Below, one piece after another: positions 53,359-63,368 of a stretch of DNA of 64,000 bases; within the stretch, counting starts at the first letter, position 1, and each line of letters starts with the position of its first letter. Location: contig NZ_JAIVAJ010000001.1 in NCBI RefSeq assembly GCF_020171725.1, forward strand, positions 620,001 to 684,000, written 5' to 3'. Source of the DNA: Halobacillus litoralis (GTDB lineage Bacteria > Bacillota > Bacilli > Bacillales > Halobacillaceae). A program made the translations under genes and the position numbers. A model generated the notes under the pieces. The model was not told the DNA's origin. It made no database searches and saw nothing but the letters and a program-made list of their open reading frames with translations.

Positions 53359-53496
53359 ACGCGCCTCCTCCTTTTATCTTTCTTACGTTACAACTACATG
53401 GATTGTTTCATTTTTATAAAATTTTATTTAAAAGCAGGAATATCGACAGAAAAAGAGAATTCTTAAAAATGAACACCTATTCAGGAGGGAACTTCT

Positions 53497-53682
53497 TTGA
53501 AAACTTACTTTTTAACAGCGTTCGAAAAAGATGGTAAAAATGTGCTCGATGAATCGTTTGAAGCGGAGAACGATGATTCCGCAAAAGAAATCGGTACTAA
53601 AAAACTGATGGAAAGTGGATACCACGAACATACGCACAGATGCGTAGCACCTGACGGCCGACTGGTACTGTTTCACCGTTAA
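53497..53682 (+). CDS. yhzD: YhzD-like small protein
   Basis: A 61-residue soluble protein starting at TTG eight bases after AGGAGG: MKTYFLTAFEKDGKNVLDE, ending with HRCVAPDGRLVLFHR. B. subtilis has a 61-residue yhzD beside yhaR at this place. Function unknown. Confidence 0.82.
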   Translation: MKTYFLTAFEKDGKNVLDESFEAENDDSAKEIGTKKLMESGYHEHTHRCVAPDGRLVLFHR

Positions 53683-53747
53683 TCGGTGTTCACGCTCCTG
53701 CGCCCATTTGCTTCCTCACCGACTAAACTTATTCGTTTTTAACAAAG

Positions 53748-53784
53748 AAAGAACCTAAACTCACTAAGGAGTTTAGGTTCTTTT
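53748..53784. terminator. Shared terminator of yhzD and yhaR
   Basis: AAAGAACCTAAACTC, a six-base loop and GAGTTTAGGTTCTTTT. Confidence 0.92.
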
Positions 53785-54554
53785 CACTTCCCTTTAAACG
53801 TGGGACGGCGCTTTTCAAGAAATGCCCGGACCCCTTCTTGATGATCTTCCGTCTGCCTTAACCGCCACTGATTCTGACGTTCGTGAGCTAAATATTCCAG
53901 CAGCTGATTTAGTCCATGCTGATGATAAATGTTCTTCGTCGCAATCATCGATTGTACTGGGCGGTGCGTCCACTCAACCGCAAGTTGTTCCGCAGCCTCC
54001 CGCACGGAACCTTGAACAACAAGGTCCACCAATTTAACATCGTACGCTTCCTTAGCTGTTAATTGCTGTCCATTCCAAGTGAACTGCTTCGCCTGATGGG
54101 TACCTAGACGCTGTTCAAGCCAGAAGTGACCTCCACCATCTGGAGCAAGTCCGACACCGATAAAGTTCATGGAGACCATAGCATCAGCCTCTGCCATGAC
54201 ATAGTCAGCCGAAAGCGCGATGCTTAACCCTAATCCAACCGCAGATCCATGGACTGCTGAAATGACAAGCTTCGGCATGGTGTATAATGTCGTAACAATC
54301 GTCTCAATATCATTCATCACTTGATTGTATTTTGATTCGTCCGCAATCTCACGCATCATAGCGAGATCTCCACCCGCACAGAATCCTTTACCTTCCCCAG
54401 AAATGACAAGCACCTGCCCGGAAAGTTGTTTTACCTGTCCAACGACCTTCGCAAACTCCTGAAGCATCTCAACATCCAACGCGTTATACTTGTCCACACG
54501 GTTCAAAATTAAGTGAATCACGTTCCCGTTTTCTTCAACCTTAAAAAAGCTCAT
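53784..54554 (-). CDS. yhaR: Enoyl-CoA hydratase/isomerase family protein YhaR
   Basis: A 256-residue crotonase-fold protein with GKGFCAGGDLAMM, SAVHGSAVGLGLSIALSADYVMAE and MNFIGVGLAPDGGGHFWL. These form the oxyanion hole and CoA pocket. The exact reaction (hydratase or isomerase) cannot be fixed. Convergent with yhzD as in B. subtilis. No FadR box is visible upstream. Confidence 0.89.
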   Translation of the reverse strand: MSFFKVEENGNVIHLILNRVDKYNALDVEMLQEFAKVVGQVKQLSGQVLVISGEGKGFCAGGDLAMMREIADESKYNQVMNDIETIVTTLYTMPKLVISAVHGSAVGLGLSIALSADYVMAEADAMVSMNFIGVGLAPDGGGHFWLEQRLGTHQAKQFTWNGQQLTAKEAYDVKLVDLVVQGSVREAAEQLAVEWTHRPVQSMIATKNIYHQHGLNQLLEYLAHERQNQWRLRQTEDHQEGVRAFLEKRRPTFKGK

Positions 54555-54792
54555 ATCCCTACCCCTTTTGATGAAATATCGCTACCTACTGTTTTCGACA
54601 TCATGCTCGCCTTCTCCTTCCAATAATCGACAAAAATGATAAAGGTGAGAATTCGTCCTTTTCGATTGGAAGCTTTTCGTAAAAGTGCAGATTGGACTCT
54701 ATGGGCTTATGATGAGGAAGGAGATGAGAACCTTCGCACAGCGGAGTATCGGAGACGGATGAGGATTGGTGGAGGAACGTTCTATACAAAGC

Positions 54793-54956
54793 AGTAATGG
54801 GACTGCGAGGCTTGAGATTTGGAATAGGTCTGTCTAATTAAACGTTTATCGGGACAACGGGGCTTGAGTTCCGGAAGACGGCTGTCCCATTAAACGTTTA
54901 TCAGGACAACGGGGCTTGAGTCCTGGAAGATGGCTGTCCCATTAAGAAATGATTGA
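54793..54956. repeat. Tandem 52-bp hairpin repeats
   Basis: Two full units (54837-54888 and 54889-54940) are nearly identical: ATTAAACGTTTATC, then GGACAACGGGGCTTGAG, a variable TCCGGAAGA part and GGCTGTCCC. A diverged third copy precedes them (54793-54836) and a partial start follows. Each unit folds as GGACA...TGTCC. The gap 54555-55072 has no credible gene beyond this. Confidence 0.85.
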
Positions 54957-55035
54957 GACTTTGATCGCAGTTGTAACGGCCGTTCTGTCCCAATTGAAAA
55001 ACAGAAACGAAGTCTGTACCAGCGGCTCAAATATC

Positions 55036-55066
55036 AAAAAAAGCTACCCCGCAAGGTAGCTTTTCT
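55036..55066 (-). terminator. Terminator of yheA
   Basis: AAAAAAGCTACC-CCGCAA-GGTAGCTTTTCTT directly downstream of the yheA stop. Confidence 0.93.
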
Positions 55067-55072
55067 TCATTA

Positions 55073-55432
55073 TTATTGTTGTGGTTCTTCAGGGTTGCCG
55101 TAAAGCTCTTCTAGAGGCTTTGTGATGATGCGGCTAACGTCGTTGATGACTTGGTTCAGACGTTGCTCCTGTTCCATCAACTTGGAAATCTGAGGGTGCT
55201 GTTGAACAAGTTCAACCACTTTACGTGCCTGCTCTACTTCTTCTTCAGAGATTTCTTCACCCTGCATTTGCTTTTGTTGAAGCGTCATTTGCGTCTGACG
55301 GAAATCATCAAACATTTTCTTAGCAGCTTCGTCATTCATAACTGCTTCATACGCCTCTTTAAGTCCTGTGAATTCTTCACTATTGCGAATCGCTTTTTCT
55401 AAGTCATATGCGTGATCATGGATATTTGCCAT
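55073..55432 (-). CDS. yheA: YlbF/YmcA-family (DUF964) protein YheA
   Basis: A 119-residue all-helical protein with [22 protein letters not shown] and [20 protein letters not shown], the YheA/YlbF family pattern. YlbF and YmcA partner in RNA maturation and development in B. subtilis; YheA itself is uncharacterised. Downstream of yheB in the same direction. Confidence 0.89.
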   Translation of the reverse strand: MANIHDHAYDLEKAIRNSEEFTGLKEAYEAVMNDEAAKKMFDDFRQTQMTLQQKQMQGEEISEEEVEQARKVVELVQQHPQISKLMEQEQRLNQVINDVSRIITKPLEELYGNPEEPQQ

Positions 55433-55516
55433 AAATAAAGTACCTCCTAAGTTTCGTTCTTTGACTCCTTGTACACTATAACAAACTTAGGCGGGGTCTG
55501 TATAGGAAAGCCCTCT

Positions 55517-56653
55517 TTATCCTAAGAAAAGAACGATGAAGCCCTGCAGAAGACCAATCGCACCGCCGAGTAAGGCACCTAAATAGGTAATCATCTTGAA
55601 TTCACGGCGGGAGATCCCTAGCACCATTTCTTCAAGTCGGTCAAGCTGGAATGCCTTTACTTCCTCCTGTACGATTTCAGCAAGATGCATGGACTTCATC
55701 AAGCCTTCGATACGGTCTGACAAAATGGACGTCCCCTTCTTCACAAGCATCGGCGTAAGCTCACCGACAATCTTATCCCGATAAGGAACGACCCATGCTT
55801 GAATACTGCGGTTCATCCAAGTCTCTAGTGGGAGTGACTTAGAGACCATTTGACCTAGCATCTGTCCGATCACGTCAGCCCCCACTTTATCCTCGTAAAC
55901 CTTAACGGGCTCTCTCAACATGCGCTGTGCTTCAGTTTGGATCATGTCATGCAGCCACTCTCTCGTTTCTTCTTTCTCGATGTATGTCAGAATGGCTGGA
56001 TATAATTTTTCCGTTAACCCATCAGAACCTAGAAATGATGAGATCATATTTCCGAGGAAGCCTTGATTATCCAAGTAGTTCTCGATTAAGTCCGTGACCT
56101 TTCTTCGTCCCTCTGGGCTTCGGAAGTATTCACTGATTCGAGCTTGAATCAATTCGGATGCCTGTTCTGTCCCAGCTTCGACCTTTCTCCTCCACTCTTC
56201 TGAAAGCAAGTCCTCAACTGGGAGGTCACGGTAGCGATCCATTAATGTATGGTACCTGCTTTCAATCCAGTTTGAGACGCTATTCTCCATATCCTCAGCA
56301 CTGGTCTCGATTCTCATCGCCTTCAGTAGCTCATTCACTGTGGTTTCCCTTTCAAATAAACGCTCGACCTCCTGTTGTGCCCAGGTCGTCATCTGCTGTT
56401 GAAACTCTGACCCCTCAAGCTTCCGTCGAAGTCCATCAGCCGTCAACAGATGCTCGACAACCATTCGTCCAAGTTGCTCAGCAAGTTCCCCCTGACGTTT
56501 CGGAATCAGACCGGGGGTAAAGGGAAGTCGATATTTCCCTATGTATATCGCCTTGTATGGTCTGAATAACATCTTGATGGCTAAGGAGTTGGTGATACCT
56601 CCAATAGCTGCTCCTAAGATGATCATGATGATTACTAATACAAATGGGTTCAT
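55517..56653 (-). CDS. yheB: DUF445 membrane protein YheB
   Basis: A 378-residue protein with an N-terminal membrane helix followed by FRPYKAIYIGKYRLPFTPGLIPKRQGELAEQLG, long amphipathic helices and a C-terminal membrane helix, the DUF445 layout with both termini at the membrane. Function unknown. Same size and pairing with yheA as in B. subtilis. Confidence 0.9.
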   Translation of the reverse strand: MNPFVLVIIMIILGAAIGGITNSLAIKMLFRPYKAIYIGKYRLPFTPGLIPKRQGELAEQLGRMVVEHLLTADGLRRKLEGSEFQQQMTTWAQQEVERLFERETTVNELLKAMRIETSAEDMENSVSNWIESRYHTLMDRYRDLPVEDLLSEEWRRKVEAGTEQASELIQARISEYFRSPEGRRKVTDLIENYLDNQGFLGNMISSFLGSDGLTEKLYPAILTYIEKEETREWLHDMIQTEAQRMLREPVKVYEDKVGADVIGQMLGQMVSKSLPLETWMNRSIQAWVVPYRDKIVGELTPMLVKKGTSILSDRIEGLMKSMHLAEIVQEEVKAFQLDRLEEMVLGISRREFKMITYLGALLGGAIGLLQGFIVLFLG

Positions 56654-56770
56654 TCCTTCAACCTCTTTCTCTCATGGTGTCCCCAGTATAATGGAATTTC
56701 AGTTACAGCGCCAATCCATAATGCCTGATAAAAAAAAGGATACCCTATAACCATAAGGAGGTGAGTGACA

Positions 56771-56941
56771 ATGAAAAAAGATCGAAATAGGAAAGAACAT
56801 GCTCCTGAAGGAAAAGATAAATATGAGCTTGATGTGGACCGAATGATTAACGAAGGGATGGCTGGCGGAACTGTCCATCCAGTGTATGGTAGAGAACAAA
56901 TTGGAGAAGCTCACGAAATCCCTGAACAAGACAGGAAGTAA
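56771..56941 (+). CDS. Small charged protein of unknown function
   Basis: A 56-codon gene with a very strong ribosome-binding site (AAGGAGGTGAG) five bases before the ATG. The product (MKKDRNRKEHAPEGKDKYEL start, GGTVHPVYGREQIGEAHE middle) is hydrophilic with no cysteine or membrane segment and has its own terminator. I do not recognise the family. The name-position equivalent in B. subtilis is unclear. Confidence 0.72.
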   Translation: MKKDRNRKEHAPEGKDKYELDVDRMINEGMAGGTVHPVYGREQIGEAHEIPEQDRK

Positions 56942-56960
56942 AACGTTTTAAGTAAGAAAA

Positions 56961-56989
56961 AAAGAGTATGGATATATCCCATACTCTTT
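56961..56989. terminator. Terminator between the 56-residue gene and the CstR-like gene
   Basis: AAAGAGTATGG, loop of seven bases and CCATACTCTTT; A-rich left side gives a T-run on the minus strand, so it serves both convergent genes. Confidence 0.87.
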
Positions 56990-56995
56990 CATCCA

Positions 56996-57277
56996 TTATC
57001 TACTCTTCACAATCATCTGTACCGCTTCGTTGATCAACTCTTCAGCCGATCCACCCTCTTTTTGAGCTTCACGGATACATTCTTCTAAGTTTCTTGCTAC
57101 GATATAGCCAATAGCCCGGTCCATAGCTGAACGTGCTGCTGAAAGCTGAGTGATGACATCTTTACAATCCTTCTCTTCTTCCATCATCTTCAGGACCCCA
57201 CGGACTTGCCCTTCGATCCGTTTCAAACGGTTTTTCGTATCTTGACCGTAAGCGCTCTTTTCTTCAACTTGATCCAT
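56996..57277 (-). CDS. CsoR-superfamily repressor, CstR-like
   Basis: A 93-residue all-helical protein of the CsoR/DUF156 family (RLKRIEGQVRGVLKMMEEEKDCKDVITQ). Ligand residues are Cys38 and Cys67, while the histidine of copper-sensing CsoR is Asn63 (ARNLEEC). Cysteine-asparagine-cysteine is the CstR arrangement, which senses persulfides through inter-cysteine polysulfide bonds rather than copper. No sulfide-oxidation or rhodanese gene is adjacent in this window, so its targets lie elsewhere or just in its own control. Confidence 0.85.
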   Translation of the reverse strand: MDQVEEKSAYGQDTKNRLKRIEGQVRGVLKMMEEEKDCKDVITQLSAARSAMDRAIGYIVARNLEECIREAQKEGGSAEELINEAVQMIVKSR

Positions 57278-57403
57278 CGTTTCCCCTCCTTTATTTATTT
57301 TCTTTTATTCAAAACCCCGAAAGGTATAAATCCAAGCCTTTCAATTTCTACCTATGTATATTTATAATAGTAAATAAATCATGAAAAAGGAAGATAATTG
57401 ATT

Positions 57404-58306
57404 ATGATTAACCATTTGCACTCTATATACCCTTCTCTCACTTTATCAAATCCTGATGAAATGAGCCATCCAGAAGACTATCAATGGTTTGAAACGCAGG
57501 ACAGCGAAATCATCGCCATTGCTAAAGAAGATTTGGCTGAAAAAGAGAACAAGCTTCTCTCACTTTTCCTGACACCTGTCAGTATCGATCATCTATGGGG
57601 AACAAAGCGTGAACGATCGTGGTACCACTTTATAAAAGGGGACACGGACGTCCCTCCAGCCGATCCCCCATCGTCATACCGATTTGTATTTTTCTCGATA
57701 GCTGATTTACCTATGGAAAAGGAAGGTTTCCATGAAGCGTTTCAATCGCTTTTCCCTGAAAGGATGCCGATTTTTTTTGAATCAAACGAAGAAGGGTTCA
57801 TTATTGAAGAATTCTCCTCTCCGGATCAAGAAAAAATCTCGTTCCCTGAAATGATTGACGTTCTGATGAGTGACTTTTATACGAAAATCCGTTTTTACAT
57901 AAGTGAGATCAGTGATGATGTCGAGGAAGCCCCCTCTCTATTCCGCTGGGCTGAGAGCAATGCTGAAGTATCCGCCAAGTATCGCGTGGCTGCTGCAGCG
58001 AACTTCAAGGACACGCTTCCCTACATTTATATTGATGCTCTTCCTTCGTTTCATAAAAAACAGATTGAACGCACCATCAAAAAAGGTGTGGGGGATGAGC
58101 CGGATCTTCTGCATACGATTAAAGTATTCCTTGAGTCCGGTTCAAATGCAACGCTTGCTGCGAAACGCCTCTATATGCATCGGAACAGCCTACAGTACCG
58201 CGTCGATAAATTCATTGAGAAAACCGGACTGGACGTCAAACAGTTTCCCGAAGCATTGACCACTTACCTTGCCTTGATGGTCATGGAAAATTCAAGCGAA
58301 TCATAG
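57404..58306 (+). CDS. PucR/CdaR-type transcriptional regulator (YxkF-like)
   Basis: A protein of about 300 residues with a C-terminal PucR helix-turn-helix (LLHTIKVFLESGSNATLAAKRLYMHRNSLQYRVDKFIEKTGLD). The N-terminal two thirds are unlike any domain I know. The frame opens at TTG 57398; the ATG at 57404 has better spacing to AAAGGAAG. It precedes msmX, as PucR-like yxkF does in B. subtilis, so control of sugar uptake is possible; the effector is unknown. Confidence 0.83.
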   Translation: MINHLHSIYPSLTLSNPDEMSHPEDYQWFETQDSEIIAIAKEDLAEKENKLLSLFLTPVSIDHLWGTKRERSWYHFIKGDTDVPPADPPSSYRFVFFSIADLPMEKEGFHEAFQSLFPERMPIFFESNEEGFIIEEFSSPDQEKISFPEMIDVLMSDFYTKIRFYISEISDDVEEAPSLFRWAESNAEVSAKYRVAAAANFKDTLPYIYIDALPSFHKKQIERTIKKGVGDEPDLLHTIKVFLESGSNATLAAKRLYMHRNSLQYRVDKFIEKTGLDVKQFPEALTTYLALMVMENSSES

Positions 58307-58314
58307 GATTAAAC

Positions 58315-58353
58315 AACATGCACAAAGATTCGATAATTTCTTTGTGCATGTTG
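58315..58353. terminator. Strong hairpin between the PucR gene and msmX
   Basis: CAACATGCACAAAGA, a nine-base AT loop and its complement; a perfect 15-bp stem but with no long T-run, so either a weak terminator or a processing/regulatory stem. Confidence 0.65.
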
Positions 58354-58364
58354 TCCATTTACCC

Positions 58365-58412
58365 TGAAAGCGCCATCATATACACTAATAACTAGTTAAG
58401 AAAACGATTTCA
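58365..58412 (+). promoter_or_regulatory. Two cre-like CcpA sites at the msmX promoter
   Basis: TGAAAGCGCCATCA (58365-58378) and AGAAAACGATTTCA (58399-58412) each match the cre consensus TGWAANCGNTNWCA at all but one defined position. The first lies in the 17-base spacer of a candidate promoter TTTACC / TACACT (58358-58386). Confidence 0.55.
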
Positions 58413-58431
58413 AAAACCAGGGGGAATACAA

Positions 58432-59529
58432 ATGGCAGAAATAATGTTGAACAATATTGATAAAGTATATGATAAGAAAGTAAAAGCGGTAGATGACTTC
58501 AACCTTCATATTAAAGATAAAGAATTCATCGTATTCGTTGGACCATCTGGTTGCGGTAAGTCCACGACTCTCCGCATGATTGCCGGACTTGAAGAAATCA
58601 CAGACGGTGACTTCATGATCGACGATAAGCGTATGAACGATGTAGCTCCAAAAGACCGCGACATCGCGATGGTGTTCCAGAACTACGCACTTTACCCTCA
58701 CATGAATGTTTATGACAACATGGCTTTCGGTTTGAAGCTGCGTAAAATGGAAAAATCAGAGATCGAACGCCGCGTGAAGAACGCTGCGAATATCTTAGGT
58801 CTGGAAGCTCTTTTAGACCGTAAACCGAAAGCATTATCTGGTGGTCAAAGACAGCGTGTTGCACTTGGACGTGCGATTGTACGTGATGCGAAAGTGTTCT
58901 TGATGGACGAACCACTTTCCAACCTTGATGCGAAACTTCGTGTTCAGATGCGTGCTGAAATTCAAAAGCTTCACCAGCGTCTTCAGACGACAACGATCTA
59001 CGTAACACACGACCAAACAGAAGCCATGACGATGGCAACGCGCCTAGTCGTTATGAAAGACGGAATCATTCAGCAAGTTGGTGCTCCGAAAGATGTCTAT
59101 GACAAGCCTGAGAACGTATTCGTCGGCGGATTTATCGGATCTCCTGCTATGAACTTCATGAATGGTAAACTTTCGGATGGACATATCGAACTTGGTGACG
59201 TGAAGCTTGCCGTACCAGAAGGTAAAATGAAACCTCTACGTGAACAAAACTATGTAGGGAAAGACATCATTCTTGGTGTACGCCCTGAAGATATGCACGA
59301 TGAGCCTGTCTTCATCGATGCAAACCAAGATAAGAAAATTACTGCTGACATCGAAGTGGCTGAATTGATGGGATCTGAATCTTACTTGTACAGTAAGCTT
59401 AACGACCAGGAATTCATCGCCCGAGTAGACTCCCGTTCCGACATTAAAGGCGGAGAAAAAATCGATTTGGCGATCGACATGAACAAAGTACACTTCTTCG
59501 ATAAAGATTCTGAACTACGTATTCGATAA
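58432..59529 (+). CDS. msmX: Multi-sugar ABC transporter ATP-binding protein MsmX
   Basis: A 365-residue ATPase with [10 protein letters not shown] (Walker A), [14 protein letters not shown] (signature), [15 protein letters not shown] (Walker B) and a C-terminal TOBE/OB domain (LGVRPEDMH). It is the UgpC/MsmX type that energises many separate sugar importers, none of which is encoded nearby. Ribosome-binding site GGGGGAA. Confidence 0.94.
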   Translation: MAEIMLNNIDKVYDKKVKAVDDFNLHIKDKEFIVFVGPSGCGKSTTLRMIAGLEEITDGDFMIDDKRMNDVAPKDRDIAMVFQNYALYPHMNVYDNMAFGLKLRKMEKSEIERRVKNAANILGLEALLDRKPKALSGGQRQRVALGRAIVRDAKVFLMDEPLSNLDAKLRVQMRAEIQKLHQRLQTTTIYVTHDQTEAMTMATRLVVMKDGIIQQVGAPKDVYDKPENVFVGGFIGSPAMNFMNGKLSDGHIELGDVKLAVPEGKMKPLREQNYVGKDIILGVRPEDMHDEPVFIDANQDKKITADIEVAELMGSESYLYSKLNDQEFIARVDSRSDIKGGEKIDLAIDMNKVHFFDKDSELRIR

Positions 59530-59569
59530 ACTTGTTATTTATACTGGTCTCCCCCTAATGACCATATAT

Positions 59570-59586
59570 AAAGAAAAGAGCGCGGT
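59570..59586 (+). terminator. Left arm of an IS-split terminator after msmX
   Basis: AAAAGAGCGCGGT (59574-59586) pairs with ACCGTGCTCTTTT (61069-61081) across the IS element; one G.U pair. The two arms lie at the ends of msmX and of the convergent zinc-ribbon gene, so they once formed a shared terminator. Confidence 0.75.
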
Positions 59587-59599
59587 GATTTTAAAATGT

Positions 59600-59643
59600 A
59601 CCCTATAGAGTAGACACTTTAAAAAAAGTCTACCCTATAGGGT
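59600..59643. repeat. Inverted repeat at the left end of the IS
   Basis: ACCCTATAGAGTAGAC, a 12-base loop and GTCTACCCTATAGGGT; 16 bp with one mismatch, upstream of the transposase start. It could block transcription or translation entering from outside. Confidence 0.8.
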
Positions 59644-59691
59644 GCTTTTCTGTATAATGGGATCAAAATGAATTTGTGCGGAGATGAGAAG

Positions 59692-61025
<1,334 letters not shown>

Positions 61026-61068
61026 TCTTTTTTCAAAATGTCCTTTACATAGGGTACATTTCATTTAA

Positions 61069-61081
61069 ACCGTGCTCTTTT
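61069..61081. terminator. Right arm of the IS-split terminator
   Basis: ACCGTGCTCTTTT followed by TCTTT; pairs with 59574-59586 across the inserted IS. Confidence 0.75.
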
Positions 61082-61084
61082 TCT

Positions 61085-61321
61085 TTAGGTTGAATGGATA
61101 TCCTGGAATCCACACTTCTCACAGACAAATAAGTGAACACATTCTCCTTGAATAGAAGAATCAGGATCCCCATCCACCAGATCGGTAAACGAAATATCTA
61201 AATAGGGACTGTAGTCGTCAAAGAAGTCCGCGACACGACCTTTATCACGCATCTCCCCTGAACAGCGGGGACACTCCTTTGCCTCCTCAATCCATCCATT
61301 ACACATCCCACATTCCGTCAT
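61085..61321 (-). CDS. Small zinc-ribbon protein
   Basis: A 78-residue protein with two CxxC pairs near the N-terminus (CGMC, CPRC) and a third pair at the C-terminus (CEKCGF). The frame opens at 61390, but AAGGTGGGG before the ATG at 61321 fixes the start (MTECGMCNGWIEEAKECPRC). No known domain beyond zinc ribbons; function unknown. It ends at the split terminator. Confidence 0.75.
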   Translation of the reverse strand: MTECGMCNGWIEEAKECPRCSGEMRDKGRVADFFDDYSPYLDISFTDLVDGDPDSSIQGECVHLFVCEKCGFQDIHST

Positions 61322-61346
61322 AAGAAACCCCACCTTAGCAAAAAAT

Positions 61347-61374
61347 AAAGAGGAAGGGCGCACCCTTCCTCTTT
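61347..61374 (-). terminator. Terminator of ssp gene
   Basis: AAAGAGGAAGGG-CGCA-CCCTTCCTCTTT with a TTATTTTTT exit on the minus strand. Confidence 0.92.
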
Positions 61375-61390
61375 CGTCACACATATTCAA

Positions 61391-61603
61391 TTACTTTTGG
61401 TAAGGTTGTTGTCCACCGAACTGTTGTTCAGCCATTTGGACAAGACGCTTAGTGATCTCACCACCTACAGATCCGTTTGCACGAGCTGTAGTGTCAGCAC
61501 CAAGGTTCACGCCAAATTCTTGTGCGATTTCATATTTCATTTGGTCTAGAGCTTGTTGTACGCCAGGTACTACTAACTCGTTTGAACTGTTGTTGTTAGC
61601 CAT
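61391..61603 (-). CDS. Alpha/beta-type small acid-soluble spore protein
   Basis: A 70-residue [32 protein letters not shown] and [20 protein letters not shown]. The EIAQEF segment is the site cut by the GPR protease at germination. The protein coats and protects spore DNA. Strong ribosome-binding site (GAGGAGGAGGTGAG) and a sigma-G promoter upstream agree with forespore expression. Which of the sspA-D paralogues it is cannot be told. Confidence 0.94.
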   Translation of the reverse strand: MANNNSSNELVVPGVQQALDQMKYEIAQEFGVNLGADTTARANGSVGGEITKRLVQMAEQQFGGQQPYQK

Positions 61604-61630
61604 TGTTTCTCACCTCCTCCTCTGTAACCG

Positions 61631-61660
61631 TAGTATGGTTCGAGTGAGGAGAAATTATGA
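61631..61660 (-). promoter_or_regulatory. Sigma-G promoter of the ssp gene
   Basis: On the minus strand TCATA, exactly 18 bases, then CATACTA (the perfect CATHHTA-type -10). The -35 differs from GHATR at one base. Confidence 0.8.
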
Positions 61661-61710
61661 CTAAAAAAATTAATCCAATTACTGGTATTTTACAAAGGGA
61701 TGATAAAAGT

Positions 61711-63099
61711 CTATGCGTTAGGCTTCGTCATCGCTTTTGGATCCACATATTCATCGAACTGCTCAGCTGTCAGAACCCCGAGTTCTACCGCTGTTTCCTT
61801 CAATGTCTGATCTTTTTCAAAAGCGGTTTTGGCAATCTTCGCCGCATTCTCATATCCGATATGAGGGTTAAGGGCTGTTACAAGCATCAACGAATCCGTA
61901 AGATACTTCTCGATCTGCTCATGGTTCGGTTCCATTCCGCTGACGCAGCGTTCGTCAAACGAAAGCATGCTGTCGGCAAGAAGCTGGGCGGATTGCAGGA
62001 AGTTGTACGCAATGACCGGCTTGAATACATTCAACTCGAAGTTCCCTTGACTTGCTGCGAATCCGATTGTTGCATCATTCCCCATTACTTGAGCGACTAC
62101 CATCGTAACGGCTTCACTCTGCGTAGGGTTCACTTTACCCGGCATAATCGAGCTTCCAGGCTCATTAGCAGGAATCGTAATTTCACCGATTCCACAACGT
62201 GGGCCACTCGCCAGCCAGCGAACATCATTTGCAATCTTCATCAAATCAGCCGCTAGTGCTTTTAAGGCACCATGCACATGCACGAGCTCATCATGCGATG
62301 TTAAGGCATGAAACTTATTTGGAGCAGAGATGAATTCTTTGCCGGTTACATCGTTTATTTTGGCCACGACTTTATCAGAAAAGTCCTGATGAGCATTTAA
62401 TCCTGTACCTACAGCTGTCCCACCAATCGCTAATTCTTTCACGTAACTGGTGGATTCTTGAATCATGCTGTCTGCTTTCTCAAGCATTCTATGCCAGCCG
62501 CTCACTTCTTGTCCCAATGTCAATGGCGTCGCATCTTGAAGGTGGGTACGCCCGATCTTCACGATATCGTTAAACGCTTCCATTTTTTCTTGTAAGGTAT
62601 TTTTCAATTGAATTAATGCAGGAATGAGTACATCATCAATTTTCCGAACAGAGGCAATATGCATCGCCGTCGGATAAGTATCATTAGAACTTTGCGACTT
62701 GTTCACATCGTCGTTCGGGTGAAGACGAACCTCGGACCCTTTCTCTTCTAACCACTGATTCCCTACATAAGCGATCACTTCGTTCACATTCATGTTGGAC
62801 TGTGTACCGCTTCCGGTCTGCCAAACGACAAGGGGGAAATGCTCTTCCAATGTCCCTTCCACAATTTGATCCGCCGCGTATTCAATGGCATCTGCTTTGA
62901 TTTCCTCAAGCAATCCAAGTTCGAAGTTTGCGCGTGCTGCACTCTTCTTCAAAATTGCGAAGCCTTCAATGACTTCTTTCGGCATTTTTTCATCGCCAAT
63001 CGGGAAGTTTTGTTTACTACGCTGTGTTTGGGCTCCCCAATACTTTTCGCTTGGTACTTTTATTTCGCCAATCGTATCTTTTTCAATTCGATAATCCAT
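61711..63099 (-). CDS. fumC: Class II fumarate hydratase
   Basis: A 462-residue fumarase with the [13 protein letters not shown] signature, [14 protein letters not shown], and [13 protein letters not shown]. It interconverts fumarate and malate in the citric acid cycle. Ribosome-binding site AAGGAGGATC. A single gene, divergent from the phospholipase C family gene at the window end. Confidence 0.97.
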   Translation of the reverse strand: MDYRIEKDTIGEIKVPSEKYWGAQTQRSKQNFPIGDEKMPKEVIEGFAILKKSAARANFELGLLEEIKADAIEYAADQIVEGTLEEHFPLVVWQTGSGTQSNMNVNEVIAYVGNQWLEEKGSEVRLHPNDDVNKSQSSNDTYPTAMHIASVRKIDDVLIPALIQLKNTLQEKMEAFNDIVKIGRTHLQDATPLTLGQEVSGWHRMLEKADSMIQESTSYVKELAIGGTAVGTGLNAHQDFSDKVVAKINDVTGKEFISAPNKFHALTSHDELVHVHGALKALAADLMKIANDVRWLASGPRCGIGEITIPANEPGSSIMPGKVNPTQSEAVTMVVAQVMGNDATIGFAASQGNFELNVFKPVIAYNFLQSAQLLADSMLSFDERCVSGMEPNHEQIEKYLTDSLMLVTALNPHIGYENAAKIAKTAFEKDQTLKETAVELGVLTAEQFDEYVDPKAMTKPNA

Positions 63100-63196
63100 T
63101 CAAGATCCTCCTTCATTATTCCAATGTGCTCTTTTATTGTATCAAGAATCTTTTGAACATTCATCAGTAAGGAGAAAGTAATCTATTATCAGAGTA

Positions 63197-63225
63197 TTTA
63201 CATTTTTCAGATTATAGAGTATAGT
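63197..63225 (+). promoter_or_regulatory. Sigma-A promoter of the zinc-dependent phospholipase C-like gene
   Basis: TTTACA, a 17-base spacer and TATAGT (5/6 each), starting a leader of about 170 bases before the TTG start at 63402. Confidence 0.75.
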
Positions 63226-63282
63226 ATAGTTATTAAACGAAAGGAGGCAAACAGCAATACGATTCCGAGGAAGGGAGGACCG

Positions 63283-63339
63283 TTGGACAAGCGTGATTGT
63301 TGTGTTTGCTCTATCTTTTCAAATGGGTATAAAAGGTGA
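63283..63339 (+). CDS. Possible 18-residue cysteine-rich leader peptide
   Basis: A TTG four bases after GGGAGG opens 18 codons containing three cysteines in CCVC and ends 6 bases before a terminator-like stem. It may be a leader peptide. The TTG start and close spacing make it tentative. Confidence 0.35.
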   Translation: MDKRDCCVCSIFSNGYKR

Positions 63340-63345
63340 CTGTGA

Positions 63346-63368
63346 AGAGCTTGACTTGGTCAGGCTCT
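63346..63368 (+). terminator. Hairpin in the leader of the phospholipase C-like gene
   Basis: AGAGCTTGAC-TTG-GTCAGGCTCT, a 10-bp stem with one G.U pair and a TTT tail: a weak intrinsic terminator or attenuator inside the leader. Confidence 0.6.

Noticed and set aside
54601..54789. 62-codon minus-strand frame
   Set aside because: No ribosome-binding site, biased composition from the repeat region, no family resemblance.
57311..57330. AACCCCGAAAGGTATA as a CstR operator
   Set aside because: Only loosely like known CsoR/CstR operators and not a good palindrome.
61657..62256. 199-codon frame antisense to fumC
   Set aside because: Lies wholly over fumC and its upstream gap with no ribosome-binding site; fumC is intact and conserved.
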